A stretch of 64,000 nt of DNA. Origin: DATBSK01 sp964532485 (GTDB lineage Bacteria; Actinomycetota; Acidimicrobiia; IMCC26256; PALSA-555). Made by a program: the position numbers and the translations under genes. Positions within the stretch are counted from its first letter, which is position 1. Every line of letters starts with the position of its first letter. Below the pieces are notes generated by a model. The model was not told the DNA's origin and made no database searches. It saw only the letters and a list, made by a program, of their open reading frames with translations. Shown here piece after piece: positions 49,930 to 58,608 of the stretch. Location of the stretch: positions 1 to 64,000 of the forward strand of contig CAZHKE010000003.1 of the NCBI GenBank assembly GCA_964532485.1, in the 5' to 3' direction.

Positions 49930-50997
49930 TCACCTGGCGAGCGCAGCCGCGGCGCGGAGGTGCGCCGCGAGCTCGCCAGCTCGGACGTGCGCGTTGATGC
50001 CGCTCGGGTTGGGCATCAGGTACGCAGCCGAGCCTTCGAAGCCCGCGTCGAGCGGGCCGGCCCGGGCATGGCGATCGGCGACCGCGCGGTAGCCCGACAG
50101 CCCGACGAAGCAGACCACCTGGGGCTCGAGGCGACGCACGAGCCGGGCCAATCGAGCGACGCCGGCTCGGTACTCGTCCCCGGTGAGCTCGTCGGCGCGC
50201 CGTGTCGCTCGCTTGACGAGATCCGTCATGCCGACGCCGTGCTCGGTGAGCGCGTGGCGCGGATCACGATCGCGCGTCACGACCCCTGCCGCGAGCGCGG
50301 CGGGCCAGAAGCGGTTGCCGGGGCGAGCGAAGCCGACGCCGCGCTCGGCGGAGTACACGCTCGGGTTCAGTCCACACAGCAGGAGACGCATCCCGTCGCC
50401 GACGTAGTCGGGCAGGGTGAGCGCCCGCGTCGCGCCGATGACGATCCACTCGCCACCGTCGTGAGTGCACTCGTGGACGTCGAAGCCCGCGCCGACATGG
50501 ACGTCGGTCAGCGCCTCGGTGCCCCACTCGGCGAAGAGGCGGCCGGGAAACTCTTCGTCGTCCTCGCCGACGACGTCCCGGTCGGCGCCGAATCGGTAGA
50601 CGAACTCGGCCGGCGCGCCGACCTGGAGCGCCGAGTGAAGCTCCAGCAGCGCCCACGGCAGCCGGGTGCGCGGGACGTGGAGGTAGCTCGCCCGCGCCCA
50701 CGACCCGCCCAGGCCACCGCGACGCAGCGGAAGCTGCTCGAGGTCGGCCTGCACCGGGAGCGACGACGGCTCGACCTCGCGAGCCAGCGCGGCCATGGCG
50801 TACGCGGCGTCGAGCGCCACGGCAGGCCGGCCGAGCGCCGGCAGGTGCAGTCCCGCACCGCATCCCGCGTCCAGTCTCGGCACGCCGTCGGGGATCGCCG
50901 CCCCGAGCGCCTCGGCCCGCTCGATGAAGCGCGCCGGTCGCGTGTCCCGCCACTGGACCGCTCGCTCCTCGTAGACGTCGACGGTGCGGCGATCCAC
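49930..50997 (-). CDS. Fusion of SAM methyltransferase and Mug-type mismatch DNA glycosylase
   Basis: Two domains lie in one 355-residue chain. Residues 1-205 look like a class I methyltransferase: the motif I DAGCGAGLHLPALG near 43-56, the acidic strand end VALDAAYAM, and ADLEQLPL. Residues 215-355 match Mug/TDG glycosylases, which remove U or T from mismatches: LLCGLNPSVYSAERGVGFARPG, NRFWPAAL and the closing LMPNPSGIN. GTG 50997 begins the methyltransferase domain. A domain combination of this kind is unusual; both halves are complete and in frame, with no sign of sequencing error. Confidence 0.82.
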   Translation of the reverse strand: MDRRTVDVYEERAVQWRDTRPARFIERAEALGAAIPDGVPRLDAGCGAGLHLPALGRPAVALDAAYAMAALAREVEPSSLPVQADLEQLPLRRGGLGGSWARASYLHVPRTRLPWALLELHSALQVGAPAEFVYRFGADRDVVGEDDEEFPGRLFAEWGTEALTDVHVGAGFDVHECTHDGGEWIVIGATRALTLPDYVGDGMRLLLCGLNPSVYSAERGVGFARPGNRFWPAALAAGVVTRDRDPRHALTEHGVGMTDLVKRATRRADELTGDEYRAGVARLARLVRRLEPQVVCFVGLSGYRAVADRHARAGPLDAGFEGSAAYLMPNPSGINAHVRAGELAAHLRAAAALAR

Positions 50998-51083
50998 GTC
51001 CCCTCCTGCACGATTCGCGTCCCACGACCCGCGCCCGACCACGAGCGACCGCGTGCGGCCACCGGCGCCGTATCATCGCCCGC

Positions 51084-51731
51084 ATGTTCGGAGACGTGCG
51101 AACGGTCGATGACGTCCCACAGGCGTTCGCGGCACTCGTCGCGGAGACGGCGCCCGGGTCGATCGGGCTCTCGGGTGGTGACACGGCCCGGAAGTGCTAC
51201 GAGCTCCTCGCGACCGCCGACGTCGCATGGGAGCGCGTCGACGTGTGGTTCGGCGACGAGCGTTGGGTGCCGGTGCACGACCCCGACTCCAACGAGGGCA
51301 TGGCCCGAACGACGTTCCTCGACGAGGTCGAGCCCCGCTCGATCCAGTCGATGTACCAGCCCGACTCCACCGCCGACGCCGGCGCCGACCGCTACGACGG
51401 CCTGCTCAAGGCCGCCCCGCCGCTCGCCCTCCTGCACCTCGGTCTCGGCCCCGACGGCCACACCGCGTCGCTGTTCCCGGGCAACGCCTCGCTCCAGGAG
51501 CGGGACCGGTTCGTCATCACGACGGGCGACGACCAGCACCCCCACCCCCGCCTCACGATCACCTACCCCGCGATCGCGCGCTCCGAGCTCGTGGTCGTGA
51601 CGGTCGCCGGGGCGGGCAAGCGCGACGCGTTCGCCAGGCTGCTCGCCGGCGACGAGGACCTCCCCGCCGGCCGCGTGCGCGCGGGACGCGTCGTGTGGCT
51701 CGTGGACCGTGCCGCGAACCCGCCCGCCTAG
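51084..51731 (+). CDS. pgl: 6-phosphogluconolactonase
   Basis: The enzyme hydrolyses 6-phosphogluconolactone in the oxidative pentose phosphate pathway. The 215-residue protein has GSIGLSGGDTARKCYELL near 25, VDVWFGDERWVP near 52, and the GPDGHTASLFPG motif near 119. It lies near tkt and tal, although zwf and opcA, its usual neighbours in actinobacteria, are missing between them. ATG 51084 starts the mature family sequence. Confidence 0.92.
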   Translation: MFGDVRTVDDVPQAFAALVAETAPGSIGLSGGDTARKCYELLATADVAWERVDVWFGDERWVPVHDPDSNEGMARTTFLDEVEPRSIQSMYQPDSTADAGADRYDGLLKAAPPLALLHLGLGPDGHTASLFPGNASLQERDRFVITTGDDQHPHPRLTITYPAIARSELVVVTVAGAGKRDAFARLLAGDEDLPAGRVRAGRVVWLVDRAANPPA

Positions 51732-51742
51732 TCTTGCCCCGC

Positions 51743-54094
51743 ATGGCGCCCATCGACGTCGCGGCGCTCGAGCACGCGCCCGTGGACGACCTCGTCACCG
51801 AGGCACGTCGCGTGCGCGACGAGGGGCACGGCGATCGCATCACGTTCTCCCCCAAGGTGTTCGTCCCGCTCACGATGCTGTGCCGCGACCGCTGTGGCTA
51901 CTGCACGTTCGCCAAGCCACCGGGTCGGCTCGACGCTCCCTATCTCTCGGTCGACGACGTGCTCCGGATCGCGCGTCACGGCGCCGCGCACTCGTGCCAC
52001 GAGGCGCTGTTCACGTTGGGCGAGGCACCCGAAGACCGGTTCCCGGCCGCGGCGGAGTGGCTCGCCGACAACGGCTACGCCTCGACTGTCGACTACCTCG
52101 TCGCGGCAGCGCAGGCGGTGCTCGACGAGACCGGTCTCCTCCCGCATGCCAACGCCGGTGCGCTCTCACGCGAGCAGTTCGCGGCCCTGCGCTCGGTCAG
52201 CGCCTCGCAGGGGATGATGCTCGAGACGCTCGCGGCGCGTCTCGGCCAGCCCGGCGGACCGCACCACGGCGCGCCCGACAAGACACCGGGTCGGCGCCTC
52301 GCCGCGCTCGAGGCCGCCGGCGAGGCCCACGTGCCGTTCACGACCGGGATCCTCGTCGGTATCGGGGAGACTCGCGCCGAGCGCCTCGAGGCGCTCGCGG
52401 CGATCGCCGCGTCGCACGCGCGGCACGGTCACGTCCAAGAGGTGATCGTGCAGAACTTCCTCCCCAAGCCCGGGACCGCGATGCACCGCGCCGCTCCTTG
52501 CGATCCCGACGAGATGCTGTGGTCGGTCGCGGCGGCCCGGCTCGTCCTGGGGCCCGCCATGCACCTGCAGGCGCCGCCGAACCTCGCCGACGACCTCGGT
52601 GCGCTCCTCGAAGCCGGCATCGACGACTGGGGCGGCGTCTCCCCCGTCACGCCCGACCACGTCAACCCGGAACGGCCCTGGCCCGCGCTCGACCAGCTCC
52701 GCGACGCCACGGAGCGCGCCGGCAAGGACCTGGTGGCCCGACTGACCGTCTACCCGGAGTTCGTCGACGACGAGTCGTGGATCGATCCCGCGATCCGATC
52801 GCACGTGCTCGCCGCGTCCGACGCCGAGCACCTCGCACGGCACGACCGCTGGGTGGCCGGCGGCGAGACGCCGCCCACGCCGTTGCTGCCCGCGTCCGGC
52901 ACCTCGCGCTCGGGGGGCGCGGTCGCCGAGGTGCTCGACGGGGTCCTGACCGGCGACGATGTCGGCGTCGACGAGATCGTCGTGCTTCTCGGTGCTCGCG
53001 GTGCCGACGTGGGCAGGGTTGCGGAGGTCGCCGACGACTTGCGCCGTCGATCGGTCGGTGACGACGTGACGTTCGTCCGGAACCGCAACATCAACTACAC
53101 GAACGTCTGCACGTTCAAGTGCCGCTTCTGCGCGTTCTCGAAGGGTCCCCTCTCGCTGAACCTGCGCGGCCAGCCGTACCTGCTCGAGCTCGAGGAGCTG
53201 CAGCGTCGGGTCGTCGAAGCGGTCGACTGCGGTGCGACCGAGGTGTGCCTCCAGGGCGGGATCCATCCCGACTTCGACGGCGACTACTACCTCGACGTCG
53301 TCCGGGCTGTTCGTGAGGTCGCGCCGGCGATCCACATCCACGGGTTCACGGCGCTCGAGGTCACGGAGGGCGCGCGTCGGCTCGACGTCGCGCTGCACGA
53401 CTACCTGCGCGAGCTCAAGGAGGCCGGCCTCTCGACGTTGCCGGGCACCGCGGCAGAGATCCTCGATGACGAGGTCCGTGCCGTGATCTGCCCCGACAAG
53501 GTCTCGACCGCCGAATGGCTCGACGCGCACCGCACCGCGCACGAGGTCGGCCTCCGATCCAACGTGACGATCATGTTCGGAACCGTCGAACGACCGGTGC
53601 ACGTCGCGCGCCACCTCGTGCGCAGCCGGGAACTGCAGGAGGAGACGGGCGGCTTCACCGAGTTCGTGCCGTTGCCGTTCGTGCACATGGCGACCCCGAT
53701 CTTCCTGCAGGGCAGATCGCGACGCGGCCCGACGTTCCGCGAGGCGCTGCTGATGCACGCGGTCGGGCGCATCGCGTACCGCGGGCGCATCGACAACGTG
53801 CAGGTGTCCTGGGTCAAGCTCGGCGTCACGGGCGCGCAGCAGATCCTTCGAGCAGGTGCCAACGACGTCGGGGGCACGCTGATGGACGAGAACATCTCGC
53901 GTGCGGCCGGCGCGAGCCACGGGCAGGAGCTCGACGACGCCGCGCTCGCTGCGATCGCGGAGCCGCTCGGCCGCCCGCTCCGGCAGCGCACGACGCTCTA
54001 CGGGCGGACCCAGACCGTCGGTCGCCGACTTCGCCCGCCACCGGAGGCCGAGAGCGTGCCGGACGCCGTCCCTGTCCGGATCCCCGTCTCGTGA
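51743..54094 (+). CDS. fbiC: FO synthase, CofG/CofH fusion
   Basis: FbiC makes FO, the deazaflavin core of coenzyme F420, from tyrosine and a ribityl pyrimidine. The 783 residues hold two radical-SAM domains. The N-terminal CofG-like half has a CX3CX2C at Cys47, Cys51 and Cys54 (MLCRDRCGYCTF), and the C-terminal CofH-like half has Cys456, Cys460 and Cys463 (NVCTFKCRFCAF). QNFLPKPGT and GGIHPDFDG are further conserved parts. It is preceded by pgl at 11 bp spacing and followed by a sugar kinase with GTGA overlap. Confidence 0.96.
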   Translation: MAPIDVAALEHAPVDDLVTEARRVRDEGHGDRITFSPKVFVPLTMLCRDRCGYCTFAKPPGRLDAPYLSVDDVLRIARHGAAHSCHEALFTLGEAPEDRFPAAAEWLADNGYASTVDYLVAAAQAVLDETGLLPHANAGALSREQFAALRSVSASQGMMLETLAARLGQPGGPHHGAPDKTPGRRLAALEAAGEAHVPFTTGILVGIGETRAERLEALAAIAASHARHGHVQEVIVQNFLPKPGTAMHRAAPCDPDEMLWSVAAARLVLGPAMHLQAPPNLADDLGALLEAGIDDWGGVSPVTPDHVNPERPWPALDQLRDATERAGKDLVARLTVYPEFVDDESWIDPAIRSHVLAASDAEHLARHDRWVAGGETPPTPLLPASGTSRSGGAVAEVLDGVLTGDDVGVDEIVVLLGARGADVGRVAEVADDLRRRSVGDDVTFVRNRNINYTNVCTFKCRFCAFSKGPLSLNLRGQPYLLELEELQRRVVEAVDCGATEVCLQGGIHPDFDGDYYLDVVRAVREVAPAIHIHGFTALEVTEGARRLDVALHDYLRELKEAGLSTLPGTAAEILDDEVRAVICPDKVSTAEWLDAHRTAHEVGLRSNVTIMFGTVERPVHVARHLVRSRELQEETGGFTEFVPLPFVHMATPIFLQGRSRRGPTFREALLMHAVGRIAYRGRIDNVQVSWVKLGVTGAQQILRAGANDVGGTLMDENISRAAGASHGQELDDAALAAIAEPLGRPLRQRTTLYGRTQTVGRRLRPPPEAESVPDAVPVRIPVS

Positions 54095-55089
54095 GCACGC
54101 CGGAGACGATCGACGTCGTCGGCATCGGCAACGCGCTCGTCGACGTGCTGAGCAGCGAAGCCGACTCGTTCCTCCGCGAGCACGACCTCGTCAAGGGCGC
54201 GATGGCGCTCATCGACGCCGATCGGGCACACCTTCTCTACGACGCGATGGGACCGGGCACCGAGATCTCCGGAGGCTCGGCCGCGAACACGATGGTCGGC
54301 CTCGCTTCGCTGGGAGGCGAGGCGGCGTTCGTGGGCCGGGTGCGCGACGACCAGCTCGGCACCGTGTTCGCGCACGACATCCGGGCCTCGGGTGTCCACT
54401 TCGAAGCCGCCCCCGCGACCGAGGGCGAACCGACCGGCCGATGCCTCATCGTCGTGACGCCCGACGCGCAGCGCACGCTCAACACGTTCCTGGGCGCCGC
54501 GTCCGAGATGGGACCGGACGACGTCAGCGCCGACCTCATCGCGGGCGCCCAGGTCACGTACCTCGAGGGATATCTCTTCGACCAGCCCCGCGCCAAGGAG
54601 GCGTTCCGGCACGCCGCACGGCTGGCGCACGAGTCGGGGCGGCGAGTCGCGCTCACGCTCTCCGATGGGTTCTGCGTCGACCGGCACCGCGACGACTTCC
54701 GCGACCTCGTCGAGCGCGAGGTCGACATCCTCTTCGCGAACGAGGACGAGATCTGTTCGCTGTACGAGGTCGACGCGTTCGACGACGCCCTGCAGTCCCT
54801 CATGCACCACTGCGAGGTCGCTGCGCTCACGCGGAGCGCGAAGGGATCAGTGATCCTCGGCGGCGACGACGTGCATGTCCTCGATGCCCATCCTCTCGAA
54901 AGCGCAGTCGTCGACACGACCGGTGCCGGCGACCAGTACGCGGCGGGCTTCCTGTACGGCTTCACCCACGGCTATGACCTCGGCACCTGCGGGCGACTCG
55001 GAGGCCTCGCGGCGGCGGAGGTCATCTCGCACCTCGGGGCCCGTCCCGAGCGGTCGCTGGCGGCGATCGCTGCGCCCCTCCTTGCGTGA
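54091..55089 (+). CDS. PfkB family sugar/nucleoside kinase (adenosine kinase-like)
   Basis: The 332-residue protein has the PfkB pattern: DVVGIGNALVDVLS at the start, ISGGSAANTMVGLASLGG near 52, FVGRVRDDQLG, and the catalytic DTTGAGDQYAAGF near 272. ATP and a ribose- or adenosine-like acceptor are expected; adenosine kinase is the closest by feel, but ribokinase or fructokinase cannot be excluded. GTG 54091 is coupled to fbiC and its end to the LOG gene. Confidence 0.85.
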   Translation: MSTPETIDVVGIGNALVDVLSSEADSFLREHDLVKGAMALIDADRAHLLYDAMGPGTEISGGSAANTMVGLASLGGEAAFVGRVRDDQLGTVFAHDIRASGVHFEAAPATEGEPTGRCLIVVTPDAQRTLNTFLGAASEMGPDDVSADLIAGAQVTYLEGYLFDQPRAKEAFRHAARLAHESGRRVALTLSDGFCVDRHRDDFRDLVEREVDILFANEDEICSLYEVDAFDDALQSLMHHCEVAALTRSAKGSVILGGDDVHVLDAHPLESAVVDTTGAGDQYAAGFLYGFTHGYDLGTCGRLGGLAAAEVISHLGARPERSLAAIAAPLLA

Positions 55090-56132
55090 AGCTCCCCCGG
55101 TACCGCACCGGTGAGCCCGAGCTCGACGCGGCCGTCTCCGAGCTCGTGGAGCGGGCGGTCACGGATCCGACGAACCAGGATCTGATCTTCGAGCTCGTGG
55201 CATCGACGCTGCGGTTGGCCCGCGACGACGCCGACCGCGGTGATCTGAAGATCGCGAACGCCGCGCTCAAGGAGATGCGCTACGCGTTCCACGTCTTCGA
55301 CGCCTACCGCGGCGCGCCGAAGGTCGCGATCTTCGGGTCCGCGCGCACCCAACCCGACGATCCGCTCTACGCGCAAGCGCGTTCGTTCGCGGCCGCGATG
55401 GCGGCGCGCGACTGGATGGTCATCACGGGCGCGGGACCAGGGATCATGGAAGCGGGAATCGACGGAGCCGGCCCTGAGCGCGCGTTCGGCGTCAGCATCC
55501 GTCTGCCGTTCGAGTCGTCGAACGCGCAGTTCATCGCGGGTGATCCCAAGCTCATCAACTTCCGCTACTTCTTCACGCGCAAGCTGTCGTTCATCAAGGA
55601 GGCGGACGGGTTCGTGCTCCTGCCCGGCGGCTACGGGACGCTCGACGAGGCGTTCGAGCTCCTCACGCTCGTGCAGACCGGGAAGGCCCAACCCGGCCCG
55701 ATCGTCCTCCTCGACGTGCCCGGCGGCACGTACTGGTCGACGTGGTACGACTTCGTGCGGGCCGAGCTCCAGGACCGCGGCTACGTCGGCGACCACGACC
55801 TCTGCCTGGTGCTGGTCACCGACGACGTCGACGTCGCCGTCGACGAGGTGATCGGCTTCTATTCCAACTACCACTCGCAACGTTTCGTGAGCGGTCGACT
55901 CGTGCTCCGGCTCCACCACGCTCCCGACGCCCGCGAGCTCGCGGCGCTGAGCGAGGAGTTCGCCGACATCATCGACCGGGGCACCATCGAGCGGATTGAC
56001 GCGACTCCGATCGAGGTGCGTGACGAGGACCATCCCGACCTCGACCGGGTCGCGCTCCGCTTCGACCGGCGGAGCTGGTCGAGGCTGCGCGAGCTGATCG
56101 ACTGGCTCAACGGCCGCCCGCCTCACTCCTGA
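55086..56132 (+). CDS. LOG family protein
   Basis: The 348-residue protein has the LOG signature: VAIFGSARTQPDD near 80, ITGAGPGIMEAGIDGAG near 117, and PGGYGTLDEAFELL near 180. LOG proteins hydrolyse nucleoside monophosphates (phosphoribohydrolase, known for cytokinin activation). This one is longer than the short plant-type form and has extra helices at both ends. GTG 55086 overlaps the kinase stop. A role in nucleotide salvage with the kinase is inference. Confidence 0.85.
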   Translation: MKLPRYRTGEPELDAAVSELVERAVTDPTNQDLIFELVASTLRLARDDADRGDLKIANAALKEMRYAFHVFDAYRGAPKVAIFGSARTQPDDPLYAQARSFAAAMAARDWMVITGAGPGIMEAGIDGAGPERAFGVSIRLPFESSNAQFIAGDPKLINFRYFFTRKLSFIKEADGFVLLPGGYGTLDEAFELLTLVQTGKAQPGPIVLLDVPGGTYWSTWYDFVRAELQDRGYVGDHDLCLVLVTDDVDVAVDEVIGFYSNYHSQRFVSGRLVLRLHHAPDARELAALSEEFADIIDRGTIERIDATPIEVRDEDHPDLDRVALRFDRRSWSRLRELIDWLNGRPPHS

Positions 56133-56141
56133 ACCCGAGGA

Positions 56142-56339
56142 TCAACCCTCGACTGCGCCCCCGAGCGCGTGGATCGCGCGCTCGAGCGCCCGCCGCGCCT
56201 TCGACAGCCGCTTCTCGTCCGCAGCCGCGTCCTTGTCGCCGTCCTCGGCCGCGACACGCAGCCGTTCGTACGCGAGGTCGCGCAACCGCTCCTCGATCGA
56301 GCACAGCTCGCTCACGATGTCGTCGAGCTCGGCACTCAC
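56142..56339 (-). CDS. Small coiled-coil protein of unknown function
   Basis: The 65-residue protein is almost entirely helical and charged: AELDDIVSELCSIEERLRDL, RLSKARRALERAIHAL. It has one cysteine and no membrane segment. GTG 56339 is preceded by the glcF stop one base away, so it is the last gene of the glc operon. It converges with the LOG gene. I do not recognise a family. Confidence 0.6.
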   Translation of the reverse strand: MSAELDDIVSELCSIEERLRDLAYERLRVAAEDGDKDAAADEKRLSKARRALERAIHALGGAVEG

Positions 56340-56340
56340 C

Positions 56341-57546
56341 TCAGGTCGCCCTCCGCCCGTGGTCGAGAGCAGCCGCGAGGAGCTCCGCGGGATGGCGGAC
56401 GTCGAGTCCACCCGCCTGGAGGTGCATCGCACACCCGGGGTTGGCAGACGCCACCACGAAGGCGGATCCCCCGACCTCACGGATCCGCGCGACCTTGCGG
56501 TCTCGGATCTTCGCGGACATCTCCCGCTCGGTCACGCTGTACACGCCCCCGGCGCCGCAGCACATCGCGTCGTCATCGGTCTCGACGAGCTCGTACGCGG
56601 AACCCAGCACGACTCGCACCGCCGCTTCGGAGTGCTGAACGTTGCGGAGGTGGCAGGGATCCTGGACGACGACCCGCTGACCGGTCGCGCACGTGTCCGG
56701 CACCCCGTCGGCCGCGAGCCATTCGGAGAAGTCGTGGACCCGCGTCGAGAACGCCGCCGCCGCAGCCGTCCCGAGCAGGCGCCCGTAGTCCTTCATCGCC
56801 GCGCCACACCCGGCGCTGTCGACGACGACGGGCGCATCGCCGGGCAACGACTCGATCACCCGCTGGGCAAGGCGACGGGCCTCGACCGACCGACCCGCGT
56901 GCAGGTGCAGTGCCCCGCAACACGCGCCGCCGCGGCCTGGTGTCGCGACACGCGCGCTCCGGGCGCCGAGCACGTCGATCGCGGCGCGATGCACGTCGCG
57001 CTGCCAGGCATCCATGACGCAGCCCACGAACAGGTACACGTCGGCATCGGCGTGCGGCACCGACGGGAGGCGGCTAGCGAGGGAGCGCGCACGCAGGCGC
57101 GGGAGCCCGAGCCGCCTCGGGACGAGCCGGAGACGCTGACCCATCAGCAACAGCCACGACAACGACAAGAGGAGCCAGTGCCGCGGCAGCACCACGCGAT
57201 AGCCGAGCAACTCGGCCAGTCGCCTCCACACGGTCTTGGGTGCGGGCGATTCGTGGTGCAGGTGCTCACGGGTCCCCTCCATGAGATGCCCGAACGGCAC
57301 CGATGACGGGCAGGCGGCCTCGCACGCACGGCACTGCACGCACGCCTCCATCGCCGCCGCGAACTCACCCGATGCCGGCCGGCCGTCGAGCTGGATCGCT
57401 CGCATGGCGGCGATCCGACCTCGGGGAGAAGCGATCTCCAGCCCCGTGACCCTGTAGGTCGGGCAGGCCGGGAGGCACAGCCCGCACGAGACGCACGAGA
57501 CGAGATCGTCCTCGTCGAGCGCGAGCCGCCTCGTGTCGCTGCTCAT
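56341..57546 (-). CDS. glcF: Glycolate oxidase, iron-sulfur subunit
   Basis: GlcF passes electrons from the flavin subunit to the membrane. The 401-residue protein has two ferredoxin-type clusters (CVSCGLCLPACP at 18-29 and CVQCRACEAACP at 69-80) and two CCG domains (GGACCGALH, DAMCCGAGGVYS), each with a cysteine-rich partner site. A hydrophobic stretch (WLLLSLSWLLLM) near 123 may bind the membrane. ATG 57546 overlaps glcE as ATGA. Confidence 0.92.
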   Translation of the reverse strand: MSSDTRRLALDEDDLVSCVSCGLCLPACPTYRVTGLEIASPRGRIAAMRAIQLDGRPASGEFAAAMEACVQCRACEAACPSSVPFGHLMEGTREHLHHESPAPKTVWRRLAELLGYRVVLPRHWLLLSLSWLLLMGQRLRLVPRRLGLPRLRARSLASRLPSVPHADADVYLFVGCVMDAWQRDVHRAAIDVLGARSARVATPGRGGACCGALHLHAGRSVEARRLAQRVIESLPGDAPVVVDSAGCGAAMKDYGRLLGTAAAAAFSTRVHDFSEWLAADGVPDTCATGQRVVVQDPCHLRNVQHSEAAVRVVLGSAYELVETDDDAMCCGAGGVYSVTEREMSAKIRDRKVARIREVGGSAFVVASANPGCAMHLQAGGLDVRHPAELLAAALDHGRRAT

Positions 57547-58571
57547 GGGGTACCGGCCGGCTCCCCCGCGCGCGTGAAGGGCAGCCGCCCCGGCGCGAGC
57601 TTCGCGTGCGGGTCGAACGCGGCCCGGACGCGCTCCATCAGACCGGCGTTGGGGAGCTCGACGCCGAACCCGTCGAGGCCGCTCGCGCCCGCCTCCCGCA
57701 ACAGCCAACCACCCGCCGCCTCCGCGACGGCGCGAGCGCGCGCCAGGCCGGCCTCGTCGTCGCTCGCCACGTGCACGGTCCCCACCCCACCCTCGGCGAG
57801 CCATCGCACGCCCTCGCGCGTCAGCACGCGACCGACCTGGCAGACGGTGGTGGGTGGCGCGGCGATCCGCCCGCGGTGAGAGCCGTCGGGGAGCTGCGGC
57901 GCGTCGCACGCGTCGAGGCCAGCCTCGCGCGCCTGTGCTTCGACGTCCTCGGACGTGCCCTCGATGAGCACCACGGTCGTGTGGCCGTCCCACACCAGCG
58001 TCGACGGACGGAGCACACGCGCACGGACGCCATCGGGCACGGTGTCGCTGCGGCCCCACCACGCGATGGCCGGCAACGGCCGGCATCGAAGGACGACACG
58101 CGTGAGCACGCCGAGCGTGCCGAACGAGCCCACGAGCAGGCGCGGCAGGTCGTACCCGGTGACGTTCTTGACCGTCGGGCCCCCGCCGCGGACGACCCGC
58201 CCGTCCGCGGTCGCGAAGCGGACCTCCAGCACCTGATCGCGCACCGGCCCGACCCGCAGGCGTCGCAGCCCGGAGAGGCCCGTCGCCAACACGCCGCCGA
58301 CCGTCGCGCGGTCGTCGCGCGGGTCGAGCGCGCACTCCTGCCCGGCCGCGGCCAGAACCTCCGCCAGCTCACGGACCGAGGTGCCCGCACCGACGCACAC
58401 CGTGAGGTCAGCAGGCTCGTAGCGCACCACGCCGGCCGGCGCGCGGATCGATGTCGCGTCGGTCGGCGCCGGCCCGCCGACCTCCCGGTGGGTCGACCCG
58501 CCGACGGGGTCGACACGCGACGCGCGCTCGACGTCGGCGGCGACCGCGAGCTCGGCGTCGATCAGCTCCAC
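57543..58571 (-). CDS. glcE: Glycolate oxidase, FAD-binding subunit GlcE
   Basis: The 342-residue protein is a short FAD-binding oxidase subunit of the PCMH type: VCVGAGTSVRELAEVLAAAGQ near 63 and TVGGVLATGLSGLRR near 97 as the FAD-binding segments, then VKNVTGYDLPRLLVGSFGTLG near 139. It acts with GlcD and GlcF in oxidising glycolate to glyoxylate. GTG 58571 is chosen as the start because ATG 58587 gives only a short frame. The gene continues directly from glcD once the false gap is removed. Confidence 0.88.
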   Translation of the reverse strand: MELIDAELAVAADVERASRVDPVGGSTHREVGGPAPTDATSIRAPAGVVRYEPADLTVCVGAGTSVRELAEVLAAAGQECALDPRDDRATVGGVLATGLSGLRRLRVGPVRDQVLEVRFATADGRVVRGGGPTVKNVTGYDLPRLLVGSFGTLGVLTRVVLRCRPLPAIAWWGRSDTVPDGVRARVLRPSTLVWDGHTTVVLIEGTSEDVEAQAREAGLDACDAPQLPDGSHRGRIAAPPTTVCQVGRVLTREGVRWLAEGGVGTVHVASDDEAGLARARAVAEAAGGWLLREAGASGLDGFGVELPNAGLMERVRAAFDPHAKLAPGRLPFTRAGEPAGTP

Positions 58572-58608
58572 GTGCCCTCCGGCGTCGTCATATCCACGTG
58601 CCCTCCGG
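58567..58608 (-). repeat. 16-bp direct repeat across the glcD stop and glcE start
   Basis: TCCACGTGCCCTCCGG occurs at 58567-58582 and 58593-58608, a 26-bp period. The copies contain the end of glcD (GGGCACGTGGA on the minus strand) and the GTG start of glcE, so a short tandem duplication created or moved this gene boundary. Confidence 0.75.
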
